A stretch of DNA of 64,000 bases from Andeanibacterium fulvum (GCF_037154085.1 NZ_JBANRM010000003.1:310001-374000); one strand, 5' to 3'. Positions 8,152 to 17,231 are shown, numbered from the stretch's first letter. Notes: generated by a model not told the origin, from the letters alone. Numbers and translations are program-made.

Positions 8152-9258
8152 TTACTTTGCATCCGCCAAGACAACGCCGCATTCCCTGCAGAAGCGCGCA
8201 GAGGCGTCATGCAGCGTTCCACAGGAGCCGCAGATGTCCGCCTCGCTTGCGGTAAGGGCCTCGCGCTCCGGCGCGGAAGAATCGTCGCGCGGGCCAGCCT
8301 GACCAAGCAGGCGATCGAGCAGGGTCAAGACATCGGCAGGTCGAATCGAACGAAGCGAGAGAAGCGGGGCGCCGCCCGATTCATCCCGGCGCCATGCCCC
8401 CATCAGCACGCTGCCCGGCCCGTGAAGCAGGACGATCTTTTCCACGACCGCGGCGTCGCCCGCCCGGTGCGCGGCCTGGATCACCGTCAGCGCGGTGCGC
8501 GATGCGAGCAGGGCTGCAAGCGCAGCGCCTTCAGCGGTGCATCCGCCATCGGATCGCGCAAGACCGAGATCGATCAGCCTGTCGAGCCCCTGTCGCAAGC
8601 CAGCCGCCCCGCCCACCTCGAGTAGCCCTGTCCCGCCAGCCGCCATGGCAAAACGGGACAAGGGCGAGCCGGGATCGGGTGCATCCCGCTCGCGGGCGAT
8701 TATCGCTTCGAGCGCCGCAATATCGGCGGGTCCGTGCAAGCTGTCGCCAGCATCCTCCCGGCCTTCCAGCCGGGCCCGCAGGCTTTCCCGCCGTGCTTTC
8801 TGGGCATAGGCGAGCAGATAGACGAGTTCGATCTTCTGCAGGTCGGCCACCAGGTCCATCGCAGGATCGGGCAGGAAGGAAACGCCCAGCACCTCGTCGG
8901 CCAAGGCAAGCGCCTGTGTCCGCCCACCGACCGGCATCAGGTCCCAGCAATCCGGGCCTGGCCGGGCAAAGGCGATCCACTGAAGGCCATCCTGGCTCGC
9001 CAGCCTCGTTTCGAGCCCGGCAAAGCTGCCCTCCGCATAGCCGAGGAAGCGCAATGAATAGGCGGGCCGCGCCAGCGTTTCGAACACAAGCTGCGCGGCA
9101 GGATCGAGGCCGCCTTCGGGCGCGGCAAGATCGTCAGGCAGGACGCCGCTTGCCACCGGAAGTCCGGAAAGGAAGTTCGACATTGCGGGTATCGCGCGTG
9201 CGGCCGCGAAGCCTTCGGACATCTGAGCAGCGGAAAGCCGGTAGCGACGGGACTGCAT
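8152..9258 (-). CDS. Zinc-ribbon protein of unknown function (C-terminal ribbon)
   Basis: This 368-residue soluble protein has no signal peptide or membrane span. It ends in a zinc ribbon, CGSC-x10-CREC, within the last 30 residues; the rest is Ala/Leu/Arg-rich and probably helical. No catalytic motif is recognised. It starts four bases before the end-overlap region of the preceding zinc-ribbon gene (TGA at 9260, ATG at 9258), so the two are translationally linked. A third zinc-ribbon gene diverges at 9963. The ribbon presumably binds one Zn and mediates protein or nucleic-acid contacts. The ATG at 9258 is preferred because the upstream extension overlaps the neighbour. Confidence 0.75.
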   Translation of the reverse strand: MQSRRYRLSAAQMSEGFAAARAIPAMSNFLSGLPVASGVLPDDLAAPEGGLDPAAQLVFETLARPAYSLRFLGYAEGSFAGLETRLASQDGLQWIAFARPGPDCWDLMPVGGRTQALALADEVLGVSFLPDPAMDLVADLQKIELVYLLAYAQKARRESLRARLEGREDAGDSLHGPADIAALEAIIARERDAPDPGSPLSRFAMAAGGTGLLEVGGAAGLRQGLDRLIDLGLARSDGGCTAEGAALAALLASRTALTVIQAAHRAGDAAVVEKIVLLHGPGSVLMGAWRRDESGGAPLLSLRSIRPADVLTLLDRLLGQAGPRDDSSAPEREALTASEADICGSCGTLHDASARFCRECGVVLADAK

Positions 9259-9259
9259 C

Positions 9260-9814
9260 TCAGTGTGCTCCGCCTTTCGGAACGACAACGGTTTCACGCT
9301 GCTTCAGCGCACTCGGCGCCTCGATCCGACCCAGGGGAATGCGTCCTGCGGTAACATGACGCTCCAGTCCGCCAGCGAGCCCGTCATGCAGGCGCAACCT
9401 TTCCCACACCGCGACCAGTGAGGCCCGCTGCTCGCCCCTGTCCCGCGTTTCGTCGTGTAGCCCGGCGCCGCCCCCTGCATCGAACATGTCCGTCAGCATG
9501 GTTCCCTCGATCGTGCGGCCGGGAATGAATGCCGCCGCATCGCTGCCGCAGCGCCCGGTGAAGCCTGCCCAGCCCTGCCCCTGCGCGAATGGTTCCACCG
9601 TTCCCACGGGGAGAAGCGGCTGCAGGGCCTGCATCGCAGCAGCGCGGTGGCTGCTGCGCCACCAACCCGAAGCCTCGGGCGTGGGGCTGCGCAGTTCGAG
9701 TTCGGGCAAGGCGGTAAGCTCATTCAGCAATTCGAGCACCAGCTGGCTGCCGCAGGACGTGCAGAAACGCACCCCTTCGCGGTTATCCGCCCCGCATGTG
9801 CCGCAGCGCTGCAT
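9260..9814 (-). CDS. Zinc-ribbon protein of unknown function (N-terminal ribbon)
   Basis: The product has 184 residues. Residues 4-22 form a zinc ribbon (CGTC-x10-CTSC) at the very N-terminus. The remainder has scattered Trp/Arg/Glu-rich segments and no recognised fold. The ATG at 9814 is chosen because it places the ribbon first, as in the divergent neighbour; the reading frame stays open to 9898. The stop at 9260 lies next to the start of the next zinc-ribbon gene at 9258. The pair may act as one unit, with a ribbon at opposite ends of the two chains. Confidence 0.72.
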   Translation of the reverse strand: MQRCGTCGADNREGVRFCTSCGSQLVLELLNELTALPELELRSPTPEASGWWRSSHRAAAMQALQPLLPVGTVEPFAQGQGWAGFTGRCGSDAAAFIPGRTIEGTMLTDMFDAGGGAGLHDETRDRGEQRASLVAVWERLRLHDGLAGGLERHVTAGRIPLGRIEAPSALKQRETVVVPKGGAH

Positions 9815-9962
9815 GTATCCCCCAGTGCCCCCTGTATGAATGCGGTTGCCTGCACCGATCCCGCCGGCCGTGTAAATCGCAAATCGCACGGGCGACAAGT
9901 TGCATCATCGCTGGAAATGGCCCGAGCGACCGGTTAGGCAGCGCGCCGGGGAAGGAGAAGCA

Positions 9963-10805
9963 ATGGATAATTGCGGATCTTGCGGTAATGCGATCTTGGC
10001 GAATGACCGCTTCTGCGGCGAATGCGGTGCACCGATCGCCACGGCGGCCGACCCGGTGCGCTTGCCCGCGGTGGTGCCCGAAAACGGGCGACGCAAACGC
10101 CTGCTGATCGCGCTCGGTCTGCTAACCGGGCTACTGGTGTTGGCCGGCGGTTCTTATTTCTGGCTCTCGGCACAATCCCGGCAGAGCAAGGTAATCCGCT
10201 TTGCCTTGGGCGATTTCGTGCCGGGCATGTCTGCCCAGCCGGAAGCGAGCGAAACGCCCAGCCCTGATGCGAGCGAGACCCCGGGCGAAACGGAAACACC
10301 CAGCGACGCCGCCACGGAAGGCGCCAGCGAAGCCCCCGCAGCCACAGCCGCAGCCAATGGCCCCGCTTTGCAGACCGCGATCATGCCCGGCAACTGGACC
10401 TTCACCACGGTGTTGACCAACGTCACCAAGGTCGACCCGTCGGACACCAGCTTCCAGCTCAATCGGCAGGGTCTCGGCCGCAGCGAAAGCTGGTCGCAAT
10501 GCGTGAGCCCGGACGTCGCCGCGCAGCCGCGTTCCACCGCCTTCCCGTTCCGCCCTTCCATGGGTTGCCGGCCCGGCAGCTATGCCATCGCCGGCGGATC
10601 GTACCGGGCGAGCATGACCTGCAATTTCCCGCAGAATGGCGGCGCACGGCCAGTCGAGGCCAATGGCAGTTACACGCCCGACACGGCGGCGATCAGCGCG
10701 CGAGTGCGCGTGCCGGCCCAGGTTGTGAGCGGGGATTTCGAGAAGGTGCCGGAGATTTACCTCGACTATCGCCTCACTGCGGCACGCACTGGCCCGTGCA
10801 ATTGA
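9963..10805 (+). CDS. Membrane-anchored zinc-ribbon protein with C-terminal periplasmic domain
   Basis: The protein has 280 residues. An N-terminal zinc ribbon (CGSC-x10-CGEC, residues 4-21) would lie in the cytoplasm. A single membrane span follows at about residues 46-70 (LLIALGLLTGLLVLAGG). Next is a Ser/Thr/Glu/Ala/Pro-rich linker (about 95-135) and a roughly 140-residue domain with four or five Cys. The last domain has the look of DUF3617-type proteins (GNWTFTTVLTNV near its start), but this is tentative. AAGGAGAAG precedes the ATG. The architecture resembles other proteins that carry a cytosolic ribbon and an exported sensor or binding domain. It is divergent from two other zinc-ribbon genes. 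Confidence 0.75.
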   Translation: MDNCGSCGNAILANDRFCGECGAPIATAADPVRLPAVVPENGRRKRLLIALGLLTGLLVLAGGSYFWLSAQSRQSKVIRFALGDFVPGMSAQPEASETPSPDASETPGETETPSDAATEGASEAPAATAAANGPALQTAIMPGNWTFTTVLTNVTKVDPSDTSFQLNRQGLGRSESWSQCVSPDVAAQPRSTAFPFRPSMGCRPGSYAIAGGSYRASMTCNFPQNGGARPVEANGSYTPDTAAISARVRVPAQVVSGDFEKVPEIYLDYRLTAARTGPCN

Positions 10806-10886
10806 TGGGGTCGGACAAAGTCGGCTTGCCCTCAATTCCCCTGATCGCCTAGCAAGCGCCCAAACGACAATTCGGGAGGGTTCTTC

Positions 10887-13013
10887 ATGCAACGCATCTT
10901 CACCGGCCGCGGCGCAATGGCGCTGGGCGCTTCGGCTTTCGCCCTGGCCGCAGGAACATTCGCGCTTGCCCCGAGCACGCCGGCAGCGGAGACCACTTTC
11001 GCGAGCCAGGCCGAACAGGGCCATGCCGCCTATGCCAGCGATTGCGCGGCATGCCACGGCACCGGCATGGACAATGGCGCCTTCGCCCCAGCGCTGAAGG
11101 GCCCGTCCTTCCAAGCCAAGTGGGGCGGCGCGGGCGCGGACAAGCTCTACGACTATATCCGCAGTTCCATGCCGCCGGGCAATACGGGCGGCCTGCCGGA
11201 TGAAACCTATGCCGCCATCGTCGCGGCGATCCTGGCGGAAAACGGTGTGACGCCCGATGCGCCTTTGCGCCCGGATGCGGCCCAACTCGCTACGGTGATG
11301 CTCCCCAAGCCGGCCAATGCGGCAGCGGTGGATACGGGCTTCGGCGGCGTCACCACACGGCGCGCGATCCCCGAGTGGCCCGCGAAGCCTGATCGCTTTG
11401 CGAATTTTACGCCTGTGACCGATGCGATGCTGAGCGCCCCGGCGGGCGAGAACTGGCTCGCCTGGCGCGGCAGCCATACGGGCCAGGGCTTCTCGCCGCT
11501 CAGGCAGATCGACGCGGGCAATGTGCAGAACCTCACTGTCGCCTGGGCGCAATCGCTCCCGGCCGGGCCCAACATGGCCGAGCCGCTGGTGCGCGACGGG
11601 GTGATGTATGCCTATGGCTTCGGCGACGAGGTATTCGCGCTCGACGCCACGAATGGCGATCTGCTGTGGCGCTATCAGCGCAAGCACCAGACCCCGCCCG
11701 CGACTTCGAAGAAGACCATCTCGCTCTATGGCGACAAGGTGCTGCTGGCGACGGGCGACCTCCACATGGTGGCGCTGGATGCCCGCACCGGCCGCCCGGT
11801 ATGGGACGTGCCGATCACCGACAAGCCCGGCTTCCGCATTCCCGGCGGGCCTCTCGCCGCCGATGGCGTGGTGATGATCGGCATGGCGACGCAGGAAGCG
11901 GGCGGCGGCCAGATCGACGGGTTCGACATCGAAACGGGCCAGCATCTGTGGACCTTCCACACTGTCGCCCGCCCCGGCACTCCCGCCGGGGACACGTGGA
12001 ACGGCCTCCCGCTCGACAAGCGCCATGGCGGCTCGGTCTGGACTTCCGGTTCCTACGACGCGGAAAACAAGCTGGCCCTGTGGGGCGTCGCCCAGACGTA
12101 CGACACTGCCCCGCTGCGCGACCGCAAGCCGGGCATGAACAATGACGGGCTGTATAACGATGCCACGCTGGCGCTGAACCCGCGCACCGGCGAGCTTGTC
12201 TGGTATTTCCAGCACATGAAGAACGACCAGTGGGACCTCGACTGGGTGTTCGACCGGGTGATCGGCACGCTGGAGCGCGGCGGCAAGCAGCAGCGCGTGG
12301 TGATGACGGCGGGCAAGATCGGCCTGTTCGACACGGTGGACGCCAAGACCGGCAAGTACCTCTCCACGCTCGACATGGGCATTCAGGATATCGTGACCAA
12401 GGTCGATCCCAAGACGGGCGACAAGATCTACGATCCCGCGAAAATCCCCGATGGCGGCGCGCCGTTCTTCGCCTGCCCCAATGGCGGCGGCGGCCGTAAC
12501 TGGAGCCCCACGGCCTTCAATCAGGGCACCGGGCAGCTGTTCGTCAATGCGCGCGATGTCTGCATGGATATCGTGCCCGCCAAGCCCGGCTTCCTGACCA
12601 CGGGCATCAACATGCGCTATGCCCCGCCGGCAAACAGCGACGGGCGCTATGGTATGTTGCAGGCGCTCGACATGCAGAACCAGAAAATCGCCTGGACCGT
12701 CCACCAGCGCGCACCCTATTCGATGGGCGTGCTGGCAACGGCCGGCGGGTTGCTGTTCACCGGATCGGTCGACCGCCAGTTCATCGCCTACGATCAGGGC
12801 AGCGGCAAGGTTCTGTGGCGCACCGGCGTGACGGATGTGCCCAATGCCTCGCCCATTTCCTATTCGGTGGACGGCAAGCAATATATCGCCATCGTCACCG
12901 GGCGCGGCAATCCGCTGTCCTTCGGCCTCGGCGCACTGACGCCGGAAATCCAGATGCCGCCGGTCAACAGCTCGGCCATCTATGTTTACGCCCTGCCCGA
13001 CGAGGAGAAGTAA
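10887..13013 (+). CDS. Cytochrome c-PQQ dehydrogenase (quinoprotein alcohol dehydrogenase, PVADH-like layout)
   Basis: The 708-residue secreted protein has a signal peptide (about 1-34) and a cytochrome c domain with CAACH at residues 53-57 and a likely Met axial ligand in MPPGNTGG. From about residue 170 an eight-bladed quinoprotein propeller follows, with blade-type repeats such as ALDATNGDLLWRY, ALDARTGRPVWDV, ALNPRTGELVWYF and AYDQGSGKVLWRT. Most quinohaemoprotein alcohol dehydrogenases carry the haem domain at the C-terminus. An N-terminal haem domain is the layout of polyvinyl alcohol dehydrogenases and related enzymes. It would oxidise an alcohol in the periplasm and pass electrons to the respiratory chain. 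GGGAGGG precedes the ATG; the DUF1348-like gene follows five bases downstream. Confidence 0.85.
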   Translation: MQRIFTGRGAMALGASAFALAAGTFALAPSTPAAETTFASQAEQGHAAYASDCAACHGTGMDNGAFAPALKGPSFQAKWGGAGADKLYDYIRSSMPPGNTGGLPDETYAAIVAAILAENGVTPDAPLRPDAAQLATVMLPKPANAAAVDTGFGGVTTRRAIPEWPAKPDRFANFTPVTDAMLSAPAGENWLAWRGSHTGQGFSPLRQIDAGNVQNLTVAWAQSLPAGPNMAEPLVRDGVMYAYGFGDEVFALDATNGDLLWRYQRKHQTPPATSKKTISLYGDKVLLATGDLHMVALDARTGRPVWDVPITDKPGFRIPGGPLAADGVVMIGMATQEAGGGQIDGFDIETGQHLWTFHTVARPGTPAGDTWNGLPLDKRHGGSVWTSGSYDAENKLALWGVAQTYDTAPLRDRKPGMNNDGLYNDATLALNPRTGELVWYFQHMKNDQWDLDWVFDRVIGTLERGGKQQRVVMTAGKIGLFDTVDAKTGKYLSTLDMGIQDIVTKVDPKTGDKIYDPAKIPDGGAPFFACPNGGGGRNWSPTAFNQGTGQLFVNARDVCMDIVPAKPGFLTTGINMRYAPPANSDGRYGMLQALDMQNQKIAWTVHQRAPYSMGVLATAGGLLFTGSVDRQFIAYDQGSGKVLWRTGVTDVPNASPISYSVDGKQYIAIVTGRGNPLSFGLGALTPEIQMPPVNSSAIYVYALPDEEK

Positions 13014-13017
13014 GCAC

Positions 13018-13482
13018 ATGTCCCGCCCCCCGCTTCCGCCCTTTACCGAGGAAAGTGCCCGCCAGAAGGTGCGGCTGGCCGAAGATGGCTGGAACAGCCG
13101 CGATGCCGCCAAGGTGGCGCTGGCCTATACCGAGGATACCGTCTGGCGGAACCGCGTGGAATTCCCGCGCGGGCGGGACGAGGCGGAGGCTTTTCTTGCC
13201 CGCAAATGGGCGAAGGAACTGGATTACCGCCTGATCAAGGAATTGTGGGCCTTCACCGGCAATCGCATCGCGGTGCGTTATGCCTATGAATATCACGACG
13301 ACAGCGGCAACTGGTTCCGCGCCTATGGCAACGAGAATTGGGAATTCGACGAAGACGGCCTGATGAGCAATCGCCACGCCAGCATCAACGAAATGCCGAT
13401 CCGCGAGGAAGATCGCCTGTTCCACTGGCCGCTGGGCCGCCGGCCGGACGATCATCCGGGGCTGTCGGAACTGGGGCTCTAG
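13018..13482 (+). CDS. DUF1348-family NTF2-like protein
   Basis: This small soluble protein of 154 residues has a cystatin/NTF2-like fold. It shows the DUF1348 signature: WNSRDAAKVALAYTEDTVWRNR, then FLARKWAKELDYRL and a WEFDEDGLM turn. The family's role is unknown; NTF2-like proteins often act as isomerases, dehydratases or ligand carriers. It starts five bases after the quinoprotein stop, with its ribosome site (GAGGAG) inside that gene, so the two are co-expressed. Longer in-frame starts overlap the quinoprotein and are rejected. Confidence 0.85.
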   Translation: MSRPPLPPFTEESARQKVRLAEDGWNSRDAAKVALAYTEDTVWRNRVEFPRGRDEAEAFLARKWAKELDYRLIKELWAFTGNRIAVRYAYEYHDDSGNWFRAYGNENWEFDEDGLMSNRHASINEMPIREEDRLFHWPLGRRPDDHPGLSELGL

Positions 13483-13507
13483 GTCGCTCCATACCCGAGA
13501 CATCGTT

Positions 13508-13596
13508 CGTCATTGCGAGGACCGTGGTCCGAAGCAATCCGGGGCCTTATGCGTTCCGTCCTGGATTGCTTCGGGCCGATTGCCCTCGCAATGACG
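13508..13596. repeat. Dispersed palindromic repeat, copy 1 of 3
   Basis: An 89-base imperfect palindrome starts with CGTCATTGCGAG and ends with CTCGCAATGACG. Internal arms carry CGAAGCAATCC and GGATTGCTTCG. Copies at 33181-33263 and 46359-46450 share the same ends. It lies between two convergent genes, where it could also serve as a bidirectional terminator. Confidence 0.85.
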
Positions 13597-13600
13597 ACAA

Positions 13601-15370
13601 CTACGTGGCGACCGGATAGGCAGGTGTCTCCAGCCCCGCATGGCGGGCCTTGATCTGCAAGGCGAGGTGCAGCGAATGAAAGCGCGCCTGCATCAGGTTG
13701 CCGCCCTGGAACCACAGCCCTTCCTGCGCGGTCGGCTTCCACATGTTGCGCAATTCGCCCTGCCAGGGGCCGGGATCGCCCGCTGTGCCCGAACCCAGTC
13801 CCCAGCAGGGGCCGACTTTCGCCTCCACCTCCGGCGAGATCAGCGTGCGCATCCATTCGCCCATCGGGCGATAGCCGGTGGCGTAAACGATGAGATCGGC
13901 GGGCAGGAAGGTGCCATCGGCCATGCGCAGGCCGCGTTCCGTGATCTCCGCAATCTCGCCATGGGCCAGCGCGATGTCGCCATTGGCGATCAGTTCCGAA
14001 CCGCCGACATCGACGTAATAGCCCCCGGCGCAGCGGTAATAGGCCATGAAGAAGCCGGTCTCGTCCTCGCCATGCCACAGCTGGAACCCGCTTGCCTCAA
14101 GCCGGCGATAGAACTCGCCATCCACCTGCTTCAGATAATCCGCGAATGCCTTTTCGGCCGCGATGCGCGGGCGGAACGGCATTGTCGCGCCCATCAGGTC
14201 GCAGAAATCCGTATCCGCATGCGGCTGGGCATAGGGCAGGGTCTTTGCCAGCTCGCCCATCGTATCGGCCCGCACCACGATGGTGGGCGAACGCTGGATC
14301 ATGGTGACCTCGGCGCCCGCCTCCCACAGGTCCACCGCAATATCGTGGGCAGAATTATTCGCGCCCACCACCACGCATGACTTGCCCGCCATCGCATGGC
14401 TGTTCCGGTGATCGGCCGAATGATAGTGCCGCCCGGCAAAGCGTTCCGCCCCCGGGATCGCGGGAATGTTCTTGGCGCCCGACAGTCCGGTGGCGAGCAC
14501 CAGCTGGGCCGGATGCAGCACCAGTTCCTCGCCGCCCTGCTCCAGCAGTACCGTCCATTCGCCCCGCGCCTCGTCATAGGCGGCCGAAACGCAGCGGGTC
14601 GAACCCCAGAAATCGATCTCCATCGCGCCGCAGTAAAGCTCCAGCCACTCGGCCATCTTGTCCTTGTGAGTGTAGAGCGGGAAATGATCCGGAAACGGCA
14701 GATAGGGGAAATGGTCGAGGAAGACCGGATCGTGGAGATAGAGCGAATTGTAGCGCGCGCGCCAGCAATCGCCGGGCCGCTGCAGCGCATCGACCACCAG
14801 TGTCGGCACGCCCAGCCGCATTAGCCGCGCCGCCAGTTGCAGCCCGTTCTGCCCACCGCCGACGATCAGGCAATATGGCTGTTCGGTGCGGCCGAAACCG
14901 GCGCGATGGGCCGCGCGCAATTCCGCCCAGTTCTTCCGCCCGCGCCATCCCCGGTGCTCTACCCCGGCGGGGCGGCGGTCTCCGGCAGGCTCCTCATGGC
15001 CGATCAGCTCGATCATGGCGGTGAGCAGGATCTTCGCCCTGCCCCCTTCGAGCTGGACATGGCCGCGGCAGCGGGCGGTCTTCGTCTCGAAGCGGAACCA
15101 GCCCTGCGCCTCGTCCGTCATCGCCAGCGAAGGATCGTCCGGCGCAAAGCCATGCGCGCCGATGGCAGCGGCCTGCGTGCGCGCCATGGCGGCAATCGCC
15201 TCCACTCCCTCGGCCGTGTGGATGTTCCAGCTGAAGGCCACCAGATCGCGCCAATAGCTGTCCTCCACGAAGAGCGAGCCCCAATCCGCCACGTCCGGAG
15301 ATTCCAGGGCGGCGGCGAAGCGGGCAAGCCAGGCGGTTACGGCGGCAGAAGGCTGGGCCATGGCAGTCAT
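13601..15370 (-). CDS. Flavin-containing monooxygenase with fused N-terminal NTF2-like domain
   Basis: The protein has 589 residues. Residues 1-140 look like an NTF2/SnoaL-type domain (WGSLFVEDSYWRDLVAF). A flavin monooxygenase domain follows, with FAD-binding GGGQNG at 171-176. Its FxGxxxH element (FAGRHYH) comes next, then the NADPH-binding site VVVGANNSAHD and the late ATGY motif (YATGYRPMGEW). Class B monooxygenases insert oxygen into ketones or oxidise N/S centres. The start overlaps the stop of the upstream NTF2-like gene by ATGA. It is the last gene of a minus-strand group (amidohydrolase, IclR, MFS, NTF2, FMO). The true substrate is unknown. Confidence 0.85.
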   Translation of the reverse strand: MTAMAQPSAAVTAWLARFAAALESPDVADWGSLFVEDSYWRDLVAFSWNIHTAEGVEAIAAMARTQAAAIGAHGFAPDDPSLAMTDEAQGWFRFETKTARCRGHVQLEGGRAKILLTAMIELIGHEEPAGDRRPAGVEHRGWRGRKNWAELRAAHRAGFGRTEQPYCLIVGGGQNGLQLAARLMRLGVPTLVVDALQRPGDCWRARYNSLYLHDPVFLDHFPYLPFPDHFPLYTHKDKMAEWLELYCGAMEIDFWGSTRCVSAAYDEARGEWTVLLEQGGEELVLHPAQLVLATGLSGAKNIPAIPGAERFAGRHYHSADHRNSHAMAGKSCVVVGANNSAHDIAVDLWEAGAEVTMIQRSPTIVVRADTMGELAKTLPYAQPHADTDFCDLMGATMPFRPRIAAEKAFADYLKQVDGEFYRRLEASGFQLWHGEDETGFFMAYYRCAGGYYVDVGGSELIANGDIALAHGEIAEITERGLRMADGTFLPADLIVYATGYRPMGEWMRTLISPEVEAKVGPCWGLGSGTAGDPGPWQGELRNMWKPTAQEGLWFQGGNLMQARFHSLHLALQIKARHAGLETPAYPVAT

Positions 15371-15852
15371 TCCCCCTTCCCCGCATGGCGTTCGGCAATT
15401 TCCTCGGGCGGAACGGTGGGCGCGACCCCGCCCATGAACAGCGGCGTGAAATCGCGCTGGCGATAAAGCCAGATGCCGTCATCCCCCTTCACGCACAGGT
15501 CCACCTGATCGCCAATGAAGATCGGCGGGGCGGAAGGATGGACCGGCTCGCCATCGGCGGCGAGGAGCATCATCACGCAAGTGGTGGTGGCGTTCCGGTC
15601 ATCCGCGAATTCGGCATGGAAGTTGACGATCAGATGGCGCGAGGTGCGGGCGCCGCGATCCTGCCGCCAGCCATAGAACTCTTCTATCGCCGCGCGGCCC
15701 ACCAGCGGCTTGCCCGGCCCGGCATGAAACACCCCGTCCTGGGTGAACATTGCGGAGACGCCCGCGCCGCCGCGATGATCGACCCAGTGCCAGTAATCGA
15801 CGGCATTCTGCTGCAGCACCAGCGTTTCAAGCGCGCGTTGTTCCGGCGTCAT
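15367..15852 (-). CDS. NTF2-like (SnoaL-type) protein
   Basis: The 161-residue soluble protein has an NTF2-like pattern: an N-terminal helix (EQRALETLVLQQNAVDYWHWVDHR), a FTQDGVFHAGPGKPLVGRAAIEEFY segment typical of SnoaL-like proteins (given here in shortened terms), and late beta strands. The ATG at 15852 is used; the same frame stays open much farther upstream across the MFS gene, but that extension is a shadow. It ends in an ATGA overlap with the monooxygenase that itself carries a similar domain, so the two may work on one intermediate. Confidence 0.78.
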   Translation of the reverse strand: MTPEQRALETLVLQQNAVDYWHWVDHRGGAGVSAMFTQDGVFHAGPGKPLVGRAAIEEFYGWRQDRGARTSRHLIVNFHAEFADDRNATTTCVMMLLAADGEPVHPSAPPIFIGDQVDLCVKGDDGIWLYRQRDFTPLFMGGVAPTVPPEEIAERHAGKGE

Positions 15853-15884
15853 GGCATGTTTCCTGATTGAACGGACATGTGCGG

Positions 15885-17231
15885 TCAGGCCCCCATCTCG
15901 CGGCCGGCCGTCTCCTGCGCCGCGCGCCACCACAGCAGGGCGACGGCGAGCGAGGCGATGCCGAAGGCGAGGAACACCAGCCGCGCCGATCCCGTGGCCT
16001 GCATTACCCCGCCGACCAGCACCGGGGTGAGCATGGAGGCGGCGCGGGCAAGGCTGCTGAGCGCGCCCAGCGCGACCGAGCGGACACGAGTGTCGTAGAT
16101 TTCCGCGCTCCACGGCCAGAGGACCATCGAACTCACCGAAACGCCGATCTGCCCCAGCATCACCAGCGCCACGATCAGCACCCATTGCGAGGATGGCACC
16201 GCCAACAGGCCGAGCAGCGCGATCCCGCCCAGCAGCGTGCCGATTATCGGGGGCGGACGGCGCCCGATCCGGTCCACTGTCTGCCGCAGCACGATCGGCA
16301 GGATGAAAACGGCAATCGAAACGATCGCGTTGTAGGACAGCGCCTTTTCGATCGGGATATCGAACGTGGAGACGTAGATCGACGGCACCCAGGTCAGCAG
16401 CCCGAAAGAGACGAGCGAAGTGAGGAACCACATCGCCGCAGCCGTCATGGTTCTGCCCCGCCAGCGAGGCGCCAGAAGCTCGGCAAAGGGCACGCGCGGC
16501 GCGGCGGCGGGCGTGGCCGTGTCCGCGGGGATTTCGCCGATCTCGCTGCCGAGGCGGCGCAGGGCGGCGAGAGCCTCGACATGCCGCCCCTTTGCCGCCA
16601 GCCAGCGCGGGCTTTCCGGCAAGAGCCAGAGCAGCGGCGCGAAGAGCAGCGGGATGCCTGCAAGCCCGTACATCCAGCGCCAGCCGAGCAGCGGCACGAT
16701 CCAGACGCTTGTCAGGGAAGCCAGGCCGAAGCCCGCCAGCATCAGGAACTGGAACGTGCCGAAGAAACGCCCCCGCGTGGCCGTGGGCGAGATTTCGTTC
16801 ACATAGCTGATCGTCACCGGCATGGCCCCGCCAATGGCGAGGCCCTGAACCAGCCGGATCGCCACAAGGCTCGCAAAACCCGGCGCCTGCGAACAGGCAA
16901 GGGCGAGCACTGCCATGGCGATCACCAGCCAGCGCATCACCGGCAGGCGGCCAAACCGCTCCGCCAGCGTGCCGAACAGCACCGCACCGACAAAGGCCCC
17001 GGCATAGCCGGCAGAGGCGAGCCAGCCCGCCTCGAGCCCCGAAAGGCCCCATTCCGCGCTGATCGAGGGCAGAGTGTAGGCAATGACCGTGGCGTCCCAG
17101 CTGTCGAACAGCATCAGGAAGCCCAGCAGCCAGGGAATCCGGCCGCGCAACCGCCAGCCGCCCGGGCCGTTCAGCGCCGCGCCTGTCCAGCCCGGCCCCT
17201 CGGCAATCGCCGTGCCTTCACCTGCCGCCAT
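15885..17231 (-). CDS. MFS transporter, sugar-porter/aromatic-acid type
   Basis: The product has 448 residues and about 12 membrane spans. Motifs include LAERFGRLPVMR in loop 2-3 (the DRxGRR-type motif), PESPRWL after span 6, and VDRIGRRPPP in loop 8-9, all typical of the sugar-porter/AAHS group. These carriers move sugars or aromatic acids by proton symport. It sits 32 bases upstream of the NTF2-like gene and 119 bases downstream of the IclR gene, so it probably imports (or exports) the compound handled by this operon. Confidence 0.85.
   Translation of the reverse strand: MAAGEGTAIAEGPGWTGAALNGPGGWRLRGRIPWLLGFLMLFDSWDATVIAYTLPSISAEWGLSGLEAGWLASAGYAGAFVGAVLFGTLAERFGRLPVMRWLVIAMAVLALACSQAPGFASLVAIRLVQGLAIGGAMPVTISYVNEISPTATRGRFFGTFQFLMLAGFGLASLTSVWIVPLLGWRWMYGLAGIPLLFAPLLWLLPESPRWLAAKGRHVEALAALRRLGSEIGEIPADTATPAAAPRVPFAELLAPRWRGRTMTAAAMWFLTSLVSFGLLTWVPSIYVSTFDIPIEKALSYNAIVSIAVFILPIVLRQTVDRIGRRPPPIIGTLLGGIALLGLLAVPSSQWVLIVALVMLGQIGVSVSSMVLWPWSAEIYDTRVRSVALGALSSLARAASMLTPVLVGGVMQATGSARLVFLAFGIASLAVALLWWRAAQETAGREMGA

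Noticed and set aside
10131..13112. Long minus-strand frame over the quinoprotein and zinc-ribbon genes
   Set aside because: It overlaps well-supported plus-strand genes with clear motifs, and its own sequence is His/Arg-rich without any recognisable domain.
15367..17052. A 561-residue minus-strand frame joining the NTF2-like gene to upstream sequence
   Set aside because: The upstream part is out of frame with, and opposite in quality to, the clear MFS gene at 15885-17231; only the last 161 residues are real.
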